DNA from: JANMQK01 sp031370485
GTDB lineage: Bacteria > Acidobacteriota > Polarisedimenticolia > Gp22-AA2
NCBI GenBank assembly: GCA_031370485.1
Contig: JANMQK010000235.1
Location: 1 to 12,668 of the forward strand
Direction of reading: 5' to 3'
DNA length: 12,668 nt
This document shows, piece by piece, positions 1 through 6,421 of this stretch (position 1 is the first letter of the stretch; every line of letters starts with the position of its first letter). Under the pieces are notes generated by a model. That model was not told where the DNA came from, made no database searches, and saw only the letters and a program-made list of their open reading frames with translations. The position numbers and the translations under genes are program-made.

Positions 1-524
1 CCTACGCCATCGCGAAGATCGCCGGAATCATGATGTGCCAAGCCTATAGCCGGCAGCACGGCTGCCGGTTCATCTCGGTGATGCCGACGAACCTGTACGG
101 CCCCGGTGACAACTACGACCCCGAGACCTCACACGTGGTCCCCGCTCTCATCCGGAAGTTCATCGAGGCGCGGCGGGCGGGGGCCGGAGAGGTGACCCTA
201 TGGGGGACCGGCATGCCGCGCCGTGAATTCCTTCACGTGGACGACCTCGCAGACGCGGGCCTGTTCCTGATGGAGCGTTACGAGAGCCCCGAGATCATCA
301 ACATCGGCACCGGCGTCGACCTGCCGATCCACGAGCTGGCGACGAAGATCGCGGGGATCGCGGGCTTCCCCGGGGCGATCCGCTACGACAGCAACAAGCC
401 CGATGGGCCCCCCCGGAAGCTCCTCGACGTCTCGAAGCTGACAGCGCTCGGGTGGACCGCCCGGATCTCTCTCGACGAAGGACTGGGCCGGACAGTCCGG
501 GACTACGAGGCAACCCCGGGCTGA
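1..524 (+). CDS. fcl: GDP-L-fucose synthase, C-terminal part (5' truncated by window)
   Basis: This enzyme of the extended short-chain dehydrogenase family converts GDP-4-keto-6-deoxy-mannose to GDP-L-fucose with NADPH, in the cytoplasm, for fucosylated surface glycans. The frame is open to the left edge; its first whole codon, at position 3, is the Tyr of the catalytic YxxxK motif (YAIAKIAG). About 173 residues are present. They include SVMPTNLYGP, the SHVVPAL segment with the family's catalytic His (fragment residue 44), REFLHVDD, NIGTGVD and KPDGPPRKLLD, all close to E. coli Fcl as I remember it. It is slightly shorter than E. coli Fcl in the loop before NIGTGVD. The Rossmann N-terminus lies outside the window. 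The gene ends in TGA, 15 bases from the convergent PAP2 gene. Family assignment is firm; the glycan it serves is unknown. Confidence 0.93.
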   Translation, partial: YAIAKIAGIMMCQAYSRQHGCRFISVMPTNLYGPGDNYDPETSHVVPALIRKFIEARRAGAGEVTLWGTGMPRREFLHVDDLADAGLFLMERYESPEIINIGTGVDLPIHELATKIAGIAGFPGAIRYDSNKPDGPPRKLLDVSKLTALGWTARISLDEGLGRTVRDYEATPG

Positions 525-539
525 GGCCACGCCGCGAGG

Positions 540-1502
540 TCAGCGACCGTCGGCCGCCGCCAGCGCGGGACGCGGGCCCCAGGTGATGCGCAGCCCGTCC
601 GCGGCCAGGCCCATCTGCACGCTCTTCTCCTTGCGCCAGCCGCGGCCGCCGCGATGCGAGTCGACCAGCATGCGGCCGACCGACAGGGCATTCGCGTAGC
701 CGAAGTAGACATCGGGCAGCCAGTGCCGGTCCTGGTTGATCCTCTGGTAGGCGACCAGCCCCGCGGCGCCGTAAAGGCTCCAGGCCCCCGCCCGCTTCCA
801 GAACCGGACTCCGCGCGCCTCCCCGGGCCTGACCTCCAGGTGCCGGTCGATGATCGGGGCCAGCAGCGAGGCGGCCACCGTGACGTCTCCCGAGACGCTG
901 TGCCCAGGCCCGCCGAAGAGCCGGACCTTCCTGCTGTCCTCGGGCCGGTCGGTGGAGAGGACCCTCTGCCCGGCGCCGGTTATCGCCGCAGCGAAGGCCA
1001 GGTTCTCCAGGAGAAGCGCCGCGGTCTCCTTGTCGTAGTCCGAATCGCGCAGGGCCCCTGACAGGTAGAAACCGAGCGCAACCGCGGGTACGGTCGCGGA
1101 CTTGCCCATGGTCCGCACGTCCTGGAGAAAGTTGTCCAGGCTCTGCGAACGGTTCCGCTGGGCGGACCCCCGCACTTCGTCGCGCACGGTGTAGAGCGCG
1201 GCGCCTCCGCCGAGCACCCAGGCGACCTTGCTCCAGCCGGCGCGGTCGAGATGGGCCGGGCGGCCGAAGACGTAGCGCGCATCCCGCCCCACCTGCTTCC
1301 AGTCGACGGGGGCCTCGGAGCCTCCGCCGGGTCCGGCCTCGCGGACCGCCCGCGCGGCCTCGGTCGCCGCCGCTGCTTCCGCCGCCGGCGTCGTCGCTTC
1401 CGCCTGGGAGGCGCCCGAGGAAGACGCGAACGACCCGAGCGCCGTGACAAGGAGCGCGGCGAGGCGCGCCGCCCGCGTCGGGCGCCTGATCGGGCGGCTC
1501 AT
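540..1502 (-). CDS. PAP2-family phosphatase with N-terminal signal sequence
   Basis: This 320-residue protein is a probable membrane or periplasmic phosphatase acting on a lipid phosphate or pyrophosphate. Residues 1-34 look like a signal peptide (arginine-rich start, then a hydrophobic stretch ending near ASQA). An Ala/Glu-rich linker follows to about residue 65. Hydrophobic segments lie near 92-106, 135-151, 161-178 and 236-252. PAP2 motifs are present but irregular: R180 with R186-P187 (motif 1), GGPGHS with H201 (motif 2), and R254-x5-H260-x3-D264 (motif 3). Motif 1 has one residue fewer than usual and an Arg for the Lys; motif 2 reads GPGH instead of PSGH. The ATG overlaps the stop of the upstream glycosyltransferase gene (ATGA) and has its own strong Shine-Dalgarno, so the two are probably co-translated. 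The substrate cannot be named; undecaprenyl pyrophosphate or lipid A phosphate are candidates. Confidence 0.82.
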   Translation of the reverse strand: MSRPIRRPTRAARLAALLVTALGSFASSSGASQAEATTPAAEAAAATEAARAVREAGPGGGSEAPVDWKQVGRDARYVFGRPAHLDRAGWSKVAWVLGGGAALYTVRDEVRGSAQRNRSQSLDNFLQDVRTMGKSATVPAVALGFYLSGALRDSDYDKETAALLLENLAFAAAITGAGQRVLSTDRPEDSRKVRLFGGPGHSVSGDVTVAASLLAPIIDRHLEVRPGEARGVRFWKRAGAWSLYGAAGLVAYQRINQDRHWLPDVYFGYANALSVGRMLVDSHRGGRGWRKEKSVQMGLAADGLRITWGPRPALAAADGR

Positions 1503-3154
1503 CGCTTACCTCCTGTCCCGGGTGACGGAGACTCCGCCGGCGCGGGCCCCGGCGCCACCAGCAGCATGCCGCGGTGCCCTATCTGCTCGCGGTCGACGAC
1601 CTGAAGGTCGGGACCCAGTGCGGCCCGTTCCCTTTCATAGGCGTCGTCCTCGATGAGGCAGTAGGCCCGGCGACCGGGCTGAAGAAAGGTCCGCAGCGCA
1701 TCACGGCCCGACAGTACCTCGAGGCGCCGCCGCGTGTAAAACGCGTACGCGGCACGGTAGTCCGGGAAGATGCCGAGCGGCGCGTCCGCCGCCGCGGCGG
1801 CGACGCGCGCGCAGAACGGCCGCGCCGATTTGAAGTGATCGAGCGCGGGCAGGACCGCCAGCGCGATGACGACATAGCAAACCGCCATCCCGCCGGCGAA
1901 CAGGGCCATCCCCGTGCCGCCTCCCCAGCGCCAGTGCGCGGCCAGGGCCAGTAGGACGGTCAGGAGCACGGCGCCGGCAAGCAGCGACGATGGACCACGC
2001 ATCTCCGGAAGCTGGCGTTCGATCCTTGAGAGGAAAAAGGACGCGCCGCCTATGCCCAGGACCAGCGCCGAGGTGAGGGCCCACCCGATGGCCCGGCCCA
2101 CCGGGGAGGGATCCCAGTCGAGCAACGCGGTGTCCCACACCCGACCAACCAGCAGGGCCAGCAGGGGAAGCAGCGGTAGGAGGTAGACGCCGCGCTTTTC
2201 CGCGGACAGCGCGAAGACCCCCAGGATGACAGTCACCCAGGAATAGAGATAGACGCTCTCCCGATCGAGGGACGCCCTCCGACTGGGAAAGGTATGGACA
2301 ATCGCCGCCGGCAGGAAGACGAGCCACGGGAGCGTGTCCAGGCAGAGGCTCGTCACGAAATGGATCCAAGGGCGGGGGTGATGGATGCCCCGGACGAACC
2401 GTTCCTCGATCCGGGCGAGGCCTGTGCCGATCGGGAACGGCCCGCCCGTCGACACCCGGTAGGCCGTGAGCCAGAGCGCCGAGGGCAGAAGCGCCAGCGG
2501 CACTCCCCACGCGATACCCGAACGCCGCAGGAACGCGGCCTCGCGGATCGCCAGCAGGAAGGTGAGCACGGCCAGGGCCGGAAGCAGAAGCCCGAGCGGC
2601 CCCTTGGTCAGCGCGGCCAGCCCCACCGCCAGATAGAAGGCCACGAGCCACCGGCGCCCGCCTCCCGTCCGCCAGGCCTGATGATAGGCGAGGGCGGCGA
2701 CGGTCAGCATCACGGCCCACACCATGTCGGGATGCGCCCACCGGGCCTCCGAAAAGTACTTCTGAGTCGTGGCCAGCACGACGGCCCCCAGGGCGCCCGC
2801 CCGCCTTCCGAATAGTCCTCTCCCCATGTAGAAGGTCGCGACGACACCGAGCAGGGCGGCGAGGCTCGAGGGAAATCGGACCGCCAGCTCGTTGACCCCG
2901 CCCAGGGCGAGGGAGACGGCCGCCGCCATCCAGAAGTAGAGCGGCGGCTTTTCAAGATACGGCTCTCCGTTGTCGTGCAGCGCGGCCCAGGATCCCGTGA
3001 GGAGGATCTCCCGCACGACCTCCCCCGATCGCGGCTCGTCAGGCGCCCACAGGTCGCGGCCGCCGAGATCGGTCGCGAAGAGCACGAGCGACAGGGGGAC
3101 GAGCAGCAGGAGGCAGCGCCGGTCGCTGCCGAACAGGCGAATCGCCAGGGACAC
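1499..3154 (-). CDS. ArnT/PMT-type (GT39 family) lipid-linked-sugar glycosyltransferase
   Basis: This 551-residue integral membrane protein probably moves a sugar from a polyprenyl-phosphate donor to a lipid or protein acceptor on the periplasmic face. The first outer loop carries the family signature WAPDEPRSGE with D39-E40, then NGEPYLEKPPLYFW (residues 62-75), which is characteristic of ArnT-like enzymes. HPD at 141-143 matches the next conserved loop. Many hydrophobic helices follow to about residue 440. A hydrophilic C-terminal domain of about 110 residues ends in a Pro-rich tail. The start codon is GTG, with GAGGT six bases upstream on the minus strand. The gene lies 45 bases after the msbA-like stop and overlaps the PAP2 gene by four bases. 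That context suggests lipid A or polyprenyl-linked glycan modification, but donor and acceptor are unknown and the symbol arnT is not justified. Confidence 0.88.
   Translation of the reverse strand: MSLAIRLFGSDRRCLLLLVPLSLVLFATDLGGRDLWAPDEPRSGEVVREILLTGSWAALHDNGEPYLEKPPLYFWMAAAVSLALGGVNELAVRFPSSLAALLGVVATFYMGRGLFGRRAGALGAVVLATTQKYFSEARWAHPDMVWAVMLTVAALAYHQAWRTGGGRRWLVAFYLAVGLAALTKGPLGLLLPALAVLTFLLAIREAAFLRRSGIAWGVPLALLPSALWLTAYRVSTGGPFPIGTGLARIEERFVRGIHHPRPWIHFVTSLCLDTLPWLVFLPAAIVHTFPSRRASLDRESVYLYSWVTVILGVFALSAEKRGVYLLPLLPLLALLVGRVWDTALLDWDPSPVGRAIGWALTSALVLGIGGASFFLSRIERQLPEMRGPSSLLAGAVLLTVLLALAAHWRWGGGTGMALFAGGMAVCYVVIALAVLPALDHFKSARPFCARVAAAAADAPLGIFPDYRAAYAFYTRRRLEVLSGRDALRTFLQPGRRAYCLIEDDAYERERAALGPDLQVVDREQIGHRGMLLVAPGPAPAESPSPGTGGKR
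1508..1514 (-). promoter_or_regulatory. Strong ribosome binding site of the PAP2 gene
   Basis: On the minus strand this reads AGGAGGT, five bases before the ATG at 1502-1500. It lies inside the end of the glycosyltransferase gene and fixes the PAP2 start in an ATGA start/stop overlap. Confidence 0.8.
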
Positions 3155-3166
3155 CTTTGACCTCGC

Positions 3167-3197
3167 CGCCGGCAGCGGGGCCGGGCCCCGGCCGGCG
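3167..3197 (-). other. GC-rich stem-loop between the msbA-like and glycosyltransferase genes
   Basis: Outer arms CGCCGGC (3167-3173) and GCCGGCG (3191-3197) are perfect reverse complements. Inside them GGGGCC (3177-3182) and GGCCCC (3184-3189) are again complementary. The element begins just after the msbA-like stop codon and ends shortly before the GTG of the glycosyltransferase. No U-tract follows on the minus-strand transcript, so it is not a typical intrinsic terminator. It could pause polymerase, protect an mRNA end or limit translation downstream. The structure is visible; its function is inferred. Confidence 0.5.
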
Positions 3198-3199
3198 CG

Positions 3200-4225
3200 T
3201 CAGAGCACGGATGCCTTGGGTACGGGTGTCTCGTCCCTGAACTGAAGAGCGTGCAGGCGCGCATAGGTGCCGTCGAGCGCCAGGAGTTCGGCGTGCGCGC
3301 CACGCTCGACAATGCGACCCGATTCCAGGACAAGGATGACATCGGCGCGCCGCACCGTGGCCAGCCGGTGGGCGATGACGAAGACCGTGCGGCCCGACAT
3401 CAAGTTTTGCAGCGCGGCCTGTACGACCGATTCGGACTCGGCATCGAGCGACGAGGTGGCCTCATCGAGTATAAGAATCGGCGCGTCCTTGAGAATCGCG
3501 CGCGCGATCGAGAGTCGCTGCCGCTGCCCCAGCGAGAGCCTCGCGCCCGCCTCACCGAGGGGGGTGTCGTAGCCCTGCGCCAGCTCGTTGATGAAGCCTT
3601 CCGCGTAGGCCGCCTGCGCCGCCGCCACGACCCGCTCCTGCGCGAAGTCGCCGCGGCCGTACGCGATGTTGTCGCGCACGGTGCCGTCAAAGAGAATGAC
3701 CTCCTGCGTCACAAGCCCGATCTGGCGCCGGAGCGATGCGAGCGTCACGCTGCGAATGTCATTCCCGTCGAGCAGGATCGCCCCGGAGGTGACATCGTAG
3801 AAGCGCGGCAGGAGGTTGACGAGGGTCGACTTGCCCGCGCCGCTGGTTCCCACGAGGGCGACCATCCTGCCGGCCGGGACCGTCAGGTCGACGTCGTGCA
3901 GCACGGGGACCCGGCCGTAGCCGAAGGACACGCCGCGGAATTCGATTGTCCCGCGGAACGGCGGCAGCTCGAGCGCGTTGGGCGCGTCCCGAACGCGCTG
4001 CGGTTGATCCATGAGCTGGAACACCCGGTGCGCCGCCGCCATGGCGCTCTGCAGCCCGTTGTTGATCTTCACCAGGTTCTTAAGCGACTGGTAGATCATG
4101 AACAGCGCCGCGATGAAGGTCGCGAACTCCCCCGGGGACAGCTTCCCGATGCTGATCCGGTGCGCGGCATAAGCGAAGAGGACCGCCGCCCCCACGGCGC
4201 CGATCAGCTCCATCACCGGCGGCAT
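3200..4225 (-). CDS. msbA: MsbA-like ABC exporter, C-terminal fragment (TM5-TM6 plus ATPase domain)
   Basis: This segment is the second part of a lipid A/lipid-type ABC exporter (half-transporter that works as a dimer in the inner membrane). It is in the same frame as the upstream fragment, separated only by a TAG codon and seven further sense codons. Its first Met lies at the start of TM5 (PPVMELIGAVGAAVLF); TM6 is near residues 33-50. The nucleotide-binding domain has all its motifs: Walker A GTSGAGKST (126-134), Q-loop VTQE, signature LSLGQRQR (230-237), Walker B ILILDE (250-255) and the switch His in IAHRLAT (H286). The signature has Leu where LSGGQ has Gly. I see no clear Shine-Dalgarno before the ATG at 4225, so separate initiation would rest on re-initiation or coupling. 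Without TM1-TM4 this piece alone should not transport. Family assignment is firm; whether it is a separate gene is not. Confidence 0.85.
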   Translation of the reverse strand: MPPVMELIGAVGAAVLFAYAAHRISIGKLSPGEFATFIAALFMIYQSLKNLVKINNGLQSAMAAAHRVFQLMDQPQRVRDAPNALELPPFRGTIEFRGVSFGYGRVPVLHDVDLTVPAGRMVALVGTSGAGKSTLVNLLPRFYDVTSGAILLDGNDIRSVTLASLRRQIGLVTQEVILFDGTVRDNIAYGRGDFAQERVVAAAQAAYAEGFINELAQGYDTPLGEAGARLSLGQRQRLSIARAILKDAPILILDEATSSLDAESESVVQAALQNLMSGRTVFVIAHRLATVRRADVILVLESGRIVERGAHAELLALDGTYARLHALQFRDETPVPKASVL

Positions 4226-4246
4226 GACCGAGAGGATGCGCGCCGC

Positions 4247-4249
4247 CTA
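4247..4249 (-). other. In-frame TAG codon interrupting the MsbA reading frame
   Basis: The minus-strand frame from 5071 to 3200 has 624 codons including the terminal TGA, and is open except for this TAG at codon 275. The codons on both sides still encode MsbA-like sequence (ERVQRAEK before, AARILSVMPPVMELIG after), with no shift of frame. Aligned by eye to E. coli MsbA as remembered, the segment needs no gap and the TAG falls opposite an ordinary residue. One base change from AAG, CAG, GAG or TGG would create it. A sequencing or assembly error, a true nonsense mutation or readthrough are all possible. Confidence 0.85.
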
Positions 4250-5071
4250 CTTCTCGGCCCTCTGCACCCGTTCGAGCGCCATGTCGAAGCGGCCGATCTC
4301 GAAGGCCTCCATCCCGAAGGACTGCACGATCCGCGTGCCGCCTATTCCCTCCTTGATGATGCTCGACGCGTCCCCCATCCGCTCCATGCTGTGCGCGCTG
4401 CTCGATTTCAGGCGACGGCCGTAGCGGACCACCGGGTAGATGACGAGCGGGAGAAGGACCAGGCAGAATCCCGCCAGCTTCCAGTTCAGGTAGAAAAGCC
4501 AGACCGCCTGTCCGAGGACGATGGCCCCGAGCCGGAAAATCTCCGCGAGGTCACCCGAAACCGTCGCCTGCAGCCTTCCCACGTCGCCCATGACCCGGGA
4601 TATCAGATGCCCGGTCGGATGCTCGGAGAAAAAGGCGAGCGACTGCCGCTGGATGCGGGCGTACAGGTCGGAGCGCAGATCGCGAACCGCCTGAAGTCCC
4701 GTCCAGCGCGTGAGGTAGGAAGTCAGGTAGGTGCAGAAACCCTTGAACAGGAACAAAAGCACGACCAGGACCGCGATGAGGATGGCCGTGCCGGCGCCTC
4801 CTCCGTCCCCGCCCTTCGAGAAGACGGCCAGCGGCGCGAAGGTGCTTTCCCCGGCGCCGAGGAGCTTCCGGGCTTCCTCGAGGATCTTGAATTTGCCGGC
4901 GGTCGCCACGGGACCGATGGCGCTCTTCGGAAGCACCTCGTCGAAGATCGGCTGGATGAGGCTGAAGAGCGCCAGGTAGGTCAGCGATACCAGCAGCGCG
5001 GCGGCGACCGCTCCGAGAAGCCGCGCCAGGTACGGACGGACATAGCCGAGCAGACGGACCAGATCCTTCAT
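4247..5071 (-). CDS. msbA: MsbA-like ABC exporter, N-terminal fragment (TM1-TM4)
   Basis: These 274 residues are the first part of an ABC exporter of the MsbA/lipid exporter type. TM1 is at about 17-38 and is followed by a large outer loop (45-92) that is Gly-rich near its end. TM2 is at about 95-118, TM3 176-195 and TM4 198-216. The inter-TM2/3 region carries the conserved cytoplasmic pattern FFSEHPTGHLISRVMGDV (148-165), and GGTRIVQSFGMEAFEI (244-259) matches coupling helix 2. The fragment ends at an in-frame TAG just where TM5 should begin. MsbA homologues are usually about 580-620 residues, which the combined frame fits. The ATG at 5071 lies 6 bases after the ndk stop; the Shine-Dalgarno (GAGG) overlaps that stop, so translation is probably coupled to ndk. 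Alone the fragment lacks the ATPase domain and should be inactive. Confidence 0.85.
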   Translation of the reverse strand: MKDLVRLLGYVRPYLARLLGAVAAALLVSLTYLALFSLIQPIFDEVLPKSAIGPVATAGKFKILEEARKLLGAGESTFAPLAVFSKGGDGGGAGTAILIAVLVVLLFLFKGFCTYLTSYLTRWTGLQAVRDLRSDLYARIQRQSLAFFSEHPTGHLISRVMGDVGRLQATVSGDLAEIFRLGAIVLGQAVWLFYLNWKLAGFCLVLLPLVIYPVVRYGRRLKSSSAHSMERMGDASSIIKEGIGGTRIVQSFGMEAFEIGRFDMALERVQRAEK

Positions 5072-5077
5072 CTCGCC

Positions 5078-5500
5078 TCAGCGAGGATGGATGTCGAGGG
5101 CGCTGAACAGGTAACCGATCTCGAAGGTGGCGGTGGCCGCGGCATCCGAGCCGTGCACGATGTTTTTCTCGATCGAGGACGCGAGGTCCTTGCGGATCGT
5201 GTCCGGGGCGGCCTTGGCGGGGTCGGTCGCACCCATCAGCTGCCTTACGCGGGCGACCGCATCCTCCCCCTCGAGCACCATCGCGACAACCGGCCCGGAT
5301 GTCATGAAGGCGACGAGGGACGCGAAAAAGGGCCGCTCCCGGTGCACCTGGTAAAAGCCCCGGGCCCTCTCCTCGTCGAGGCGCAGCATCCTCACCGCCA
5401 CAACACGGAGACCCGCCTTCTCGAAGCGCCGGATCACCTCGCCCGTGACCCCGCTAAGGACTCCGTCCGGCTTGACGATTGACAGTGTTCTCTCGACCAT
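5078..5500 (-). CDS. ndk: Nucleoside diphosphate kinase
   Basis: This cytoplasmic enzyme passes the gamma-phosphate of ATP to other nucleoside diphosphates through a phosphohistidine. The 140-residue length is typical. The start ERTLSIVKPDGV carries the conserved Lys (K10), and NIVHGSDA carries the catalytic His (H116). ATDPAKAAPDTIRKDLA matches the ATP-P-x-A-x-x-G-T-I-R region, with Asp where Gly is common before TIR. It sits 51 bases after sucD and 6 bases before the msbA-like gene. Adjacency to succinyl-CoA synthetase is a known arrangement and fits biochemically, since Ndk exchanges the ATP or GTP made by SucCD. Purine-rich sequence upstream of the ATG (AAGGAAGG, then GGGGGAG very close to the start) can serve as ribosome binding site. 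Confidence 0.96.
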   Translation of the reverse strand: MVERTLSIVKPDGVLSGVTGEVIRRFEKAGLRVVAVRMLRLDEERARGFYQVHRERPFFASLVAFMTSGPVVAMVLEGEDAVARVRQLMGATDPAKAAPDTIRKDLASSIEKNIVHGSDAAATATFEIGYLFSALDIHPR

Positions 5501-5551
5501 TCTCCCCCGCCCCCTTCCTTCTTTATCTTTATGCCGCCGGTCCCGGCCGGT

Positions 5552-6421
5552 TCAGGACAGGACCTTCTTGACCGCCTCGCCGATCTCGGCCGGACTTTCC
5601 ACAACGCGCACACCCGCCTCGCGCAGCGCCGCCATTTTCTCGGCGGCCGTGCCATGCCCCCCGGCGATAATTGCCCCGGCGTGCCCCATGCGCCGGCCGG
5701 GAGGGGCGGTCTGGCCGGCCACGAACGCCACGATTGGAACGCGCATCTCTTTCGCGGCGAACCGCGCCGCGTCCTCCTCGGCGGTCCCGCCGATCTCGCC
5801 GATCAGGACCACGGCCTTCGTGTCGGCGTCCTCGCGGAACAGGCGCAAGGCGTCGAGGAAAGTCGTCCCGATGATCGGGTCCCCGCCGATGCCGATGCAG
5901 CTGCTCTGGCCGAAGCCGCGGCGGCTCAGCTGCGCCACGGCCTCGTAGGTGAGGGTCCCGCTCCGCGAGACGACACCGACCGGACCAGGGGTGTGGATGT
6001 AGCCCGGCATGATCCCGACCTTGCATTTTCCGGGGGAGATGATCCCTGGACAGTTTGGCCCGATGAGCCGGGTGGGACGGGTGGCGAGCGCCGCCTTCAC
6101 CCTGACCATGTCCGCCGTCGGAATCCCCTCGGTGATGCACACGATGAGACGTATGCCGGCCTCGGCTGCCTCGAGGATGGCATCGGCCGCGGAGGGCGGC
6201 GGCACGAAGATAAGCGACACGTCGGCGGAGCGCCGCTCGACCGCTTCCTTCATCGTGTTGAAGACCGGCACCCCCTCGTGCTCAACACCCCCCCGCCCGG
6301 GTGTCACGCCGGCCACGATCTGCGTGCCGTAGTCGCGGCACTGACGGGCGTGGAAAGTCCCTTCCCGTCCCGTGATGCCCTGGACGACAACACGGCTCTT
6401 GGCGTCCACCAGGATGCTCAT
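5552..6421 (-). CDS. sucD: Succinyl-CoA synthetase, alpha subunit
   Basis: The alpha subunit binds CoA and carries the phosphohistidine of the TCA-cycle enzyme that interconverts succinyl-CoA and succinate with formation of ATP or GTP. The 289-residue length is standard. GITGREGTFH (15-24) is the CoA-binding loop. GPNCPGIISP (121-130) and SRSGTLTYE (152-160) are conserved. RRMGHAGAIIAGG places the phosphorylated His at H247, as in E. coli SucD (His246). The ATG overlaps the sucC stop by four bases (ATGA), as expected for subunits made in equal amounts. No substitution of a key residue was seen. The sequence does not settle ATP versus GTP preference. Confidence 0.97.
   Translation of the reverse strand: MSILVDAKSRVVVQGITGREGTFHARQCRDYGTQIVAGVTPGRGGVEHEGVPVFNTMKEAVERRSADVSLIFVPPPSAADAILEAAEAGIRLIVCITEGIPTADMVRVKAALATRPTRLIGPNCPGIISPGKCKVGIMPGYIHTPGPVGVVSRSGTLTYEAVAQLSRRGFGQSSCIGIGGDPIIGTTFLDALRLFREDADTKAVVLIGEIGGTAEEDAARFAAKEMRVPIVAFVAGQTAPPGRRMGHAGAIIAGGHGTAAEKMAALREAGVRVVESPAEIGEAVKKVLS

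Noticed and set aside
4226..4249. Frameshift as cause of the split exporter
   Set aside because: The two fragments are in the same frame (both end coordinates, 5071 and 4225, have the same remainder modulo 3), and the codons across the TAG still read as MsbA.
4247..4249. Genome-wide TAG recoding (for example to pyrrolysine or glutamine)
   Set aside because: mdh, icd and the cyclase gene all end in TAG at the expected family length, so TAG serves as a normal stop in this genome.
3251..5482. Open plus-strand frame of 743 codons antisense to the exporter and ndk
   Set aside because: It is charged, low-complexity sequence rich in Arg, Glu, Asp and Gly with no recognisable domain, and it mirrors conserved genes on the other strand. 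Long antisense frames are common in very GC-rich DNA.
5525..5551. CCGG-rich sequence after sucD as a terminator
   Set aside because: The repeated CCGG blocks do not form a clean stem with a usable loop, and no T-tract follows; ndk is probably co-transcribed.
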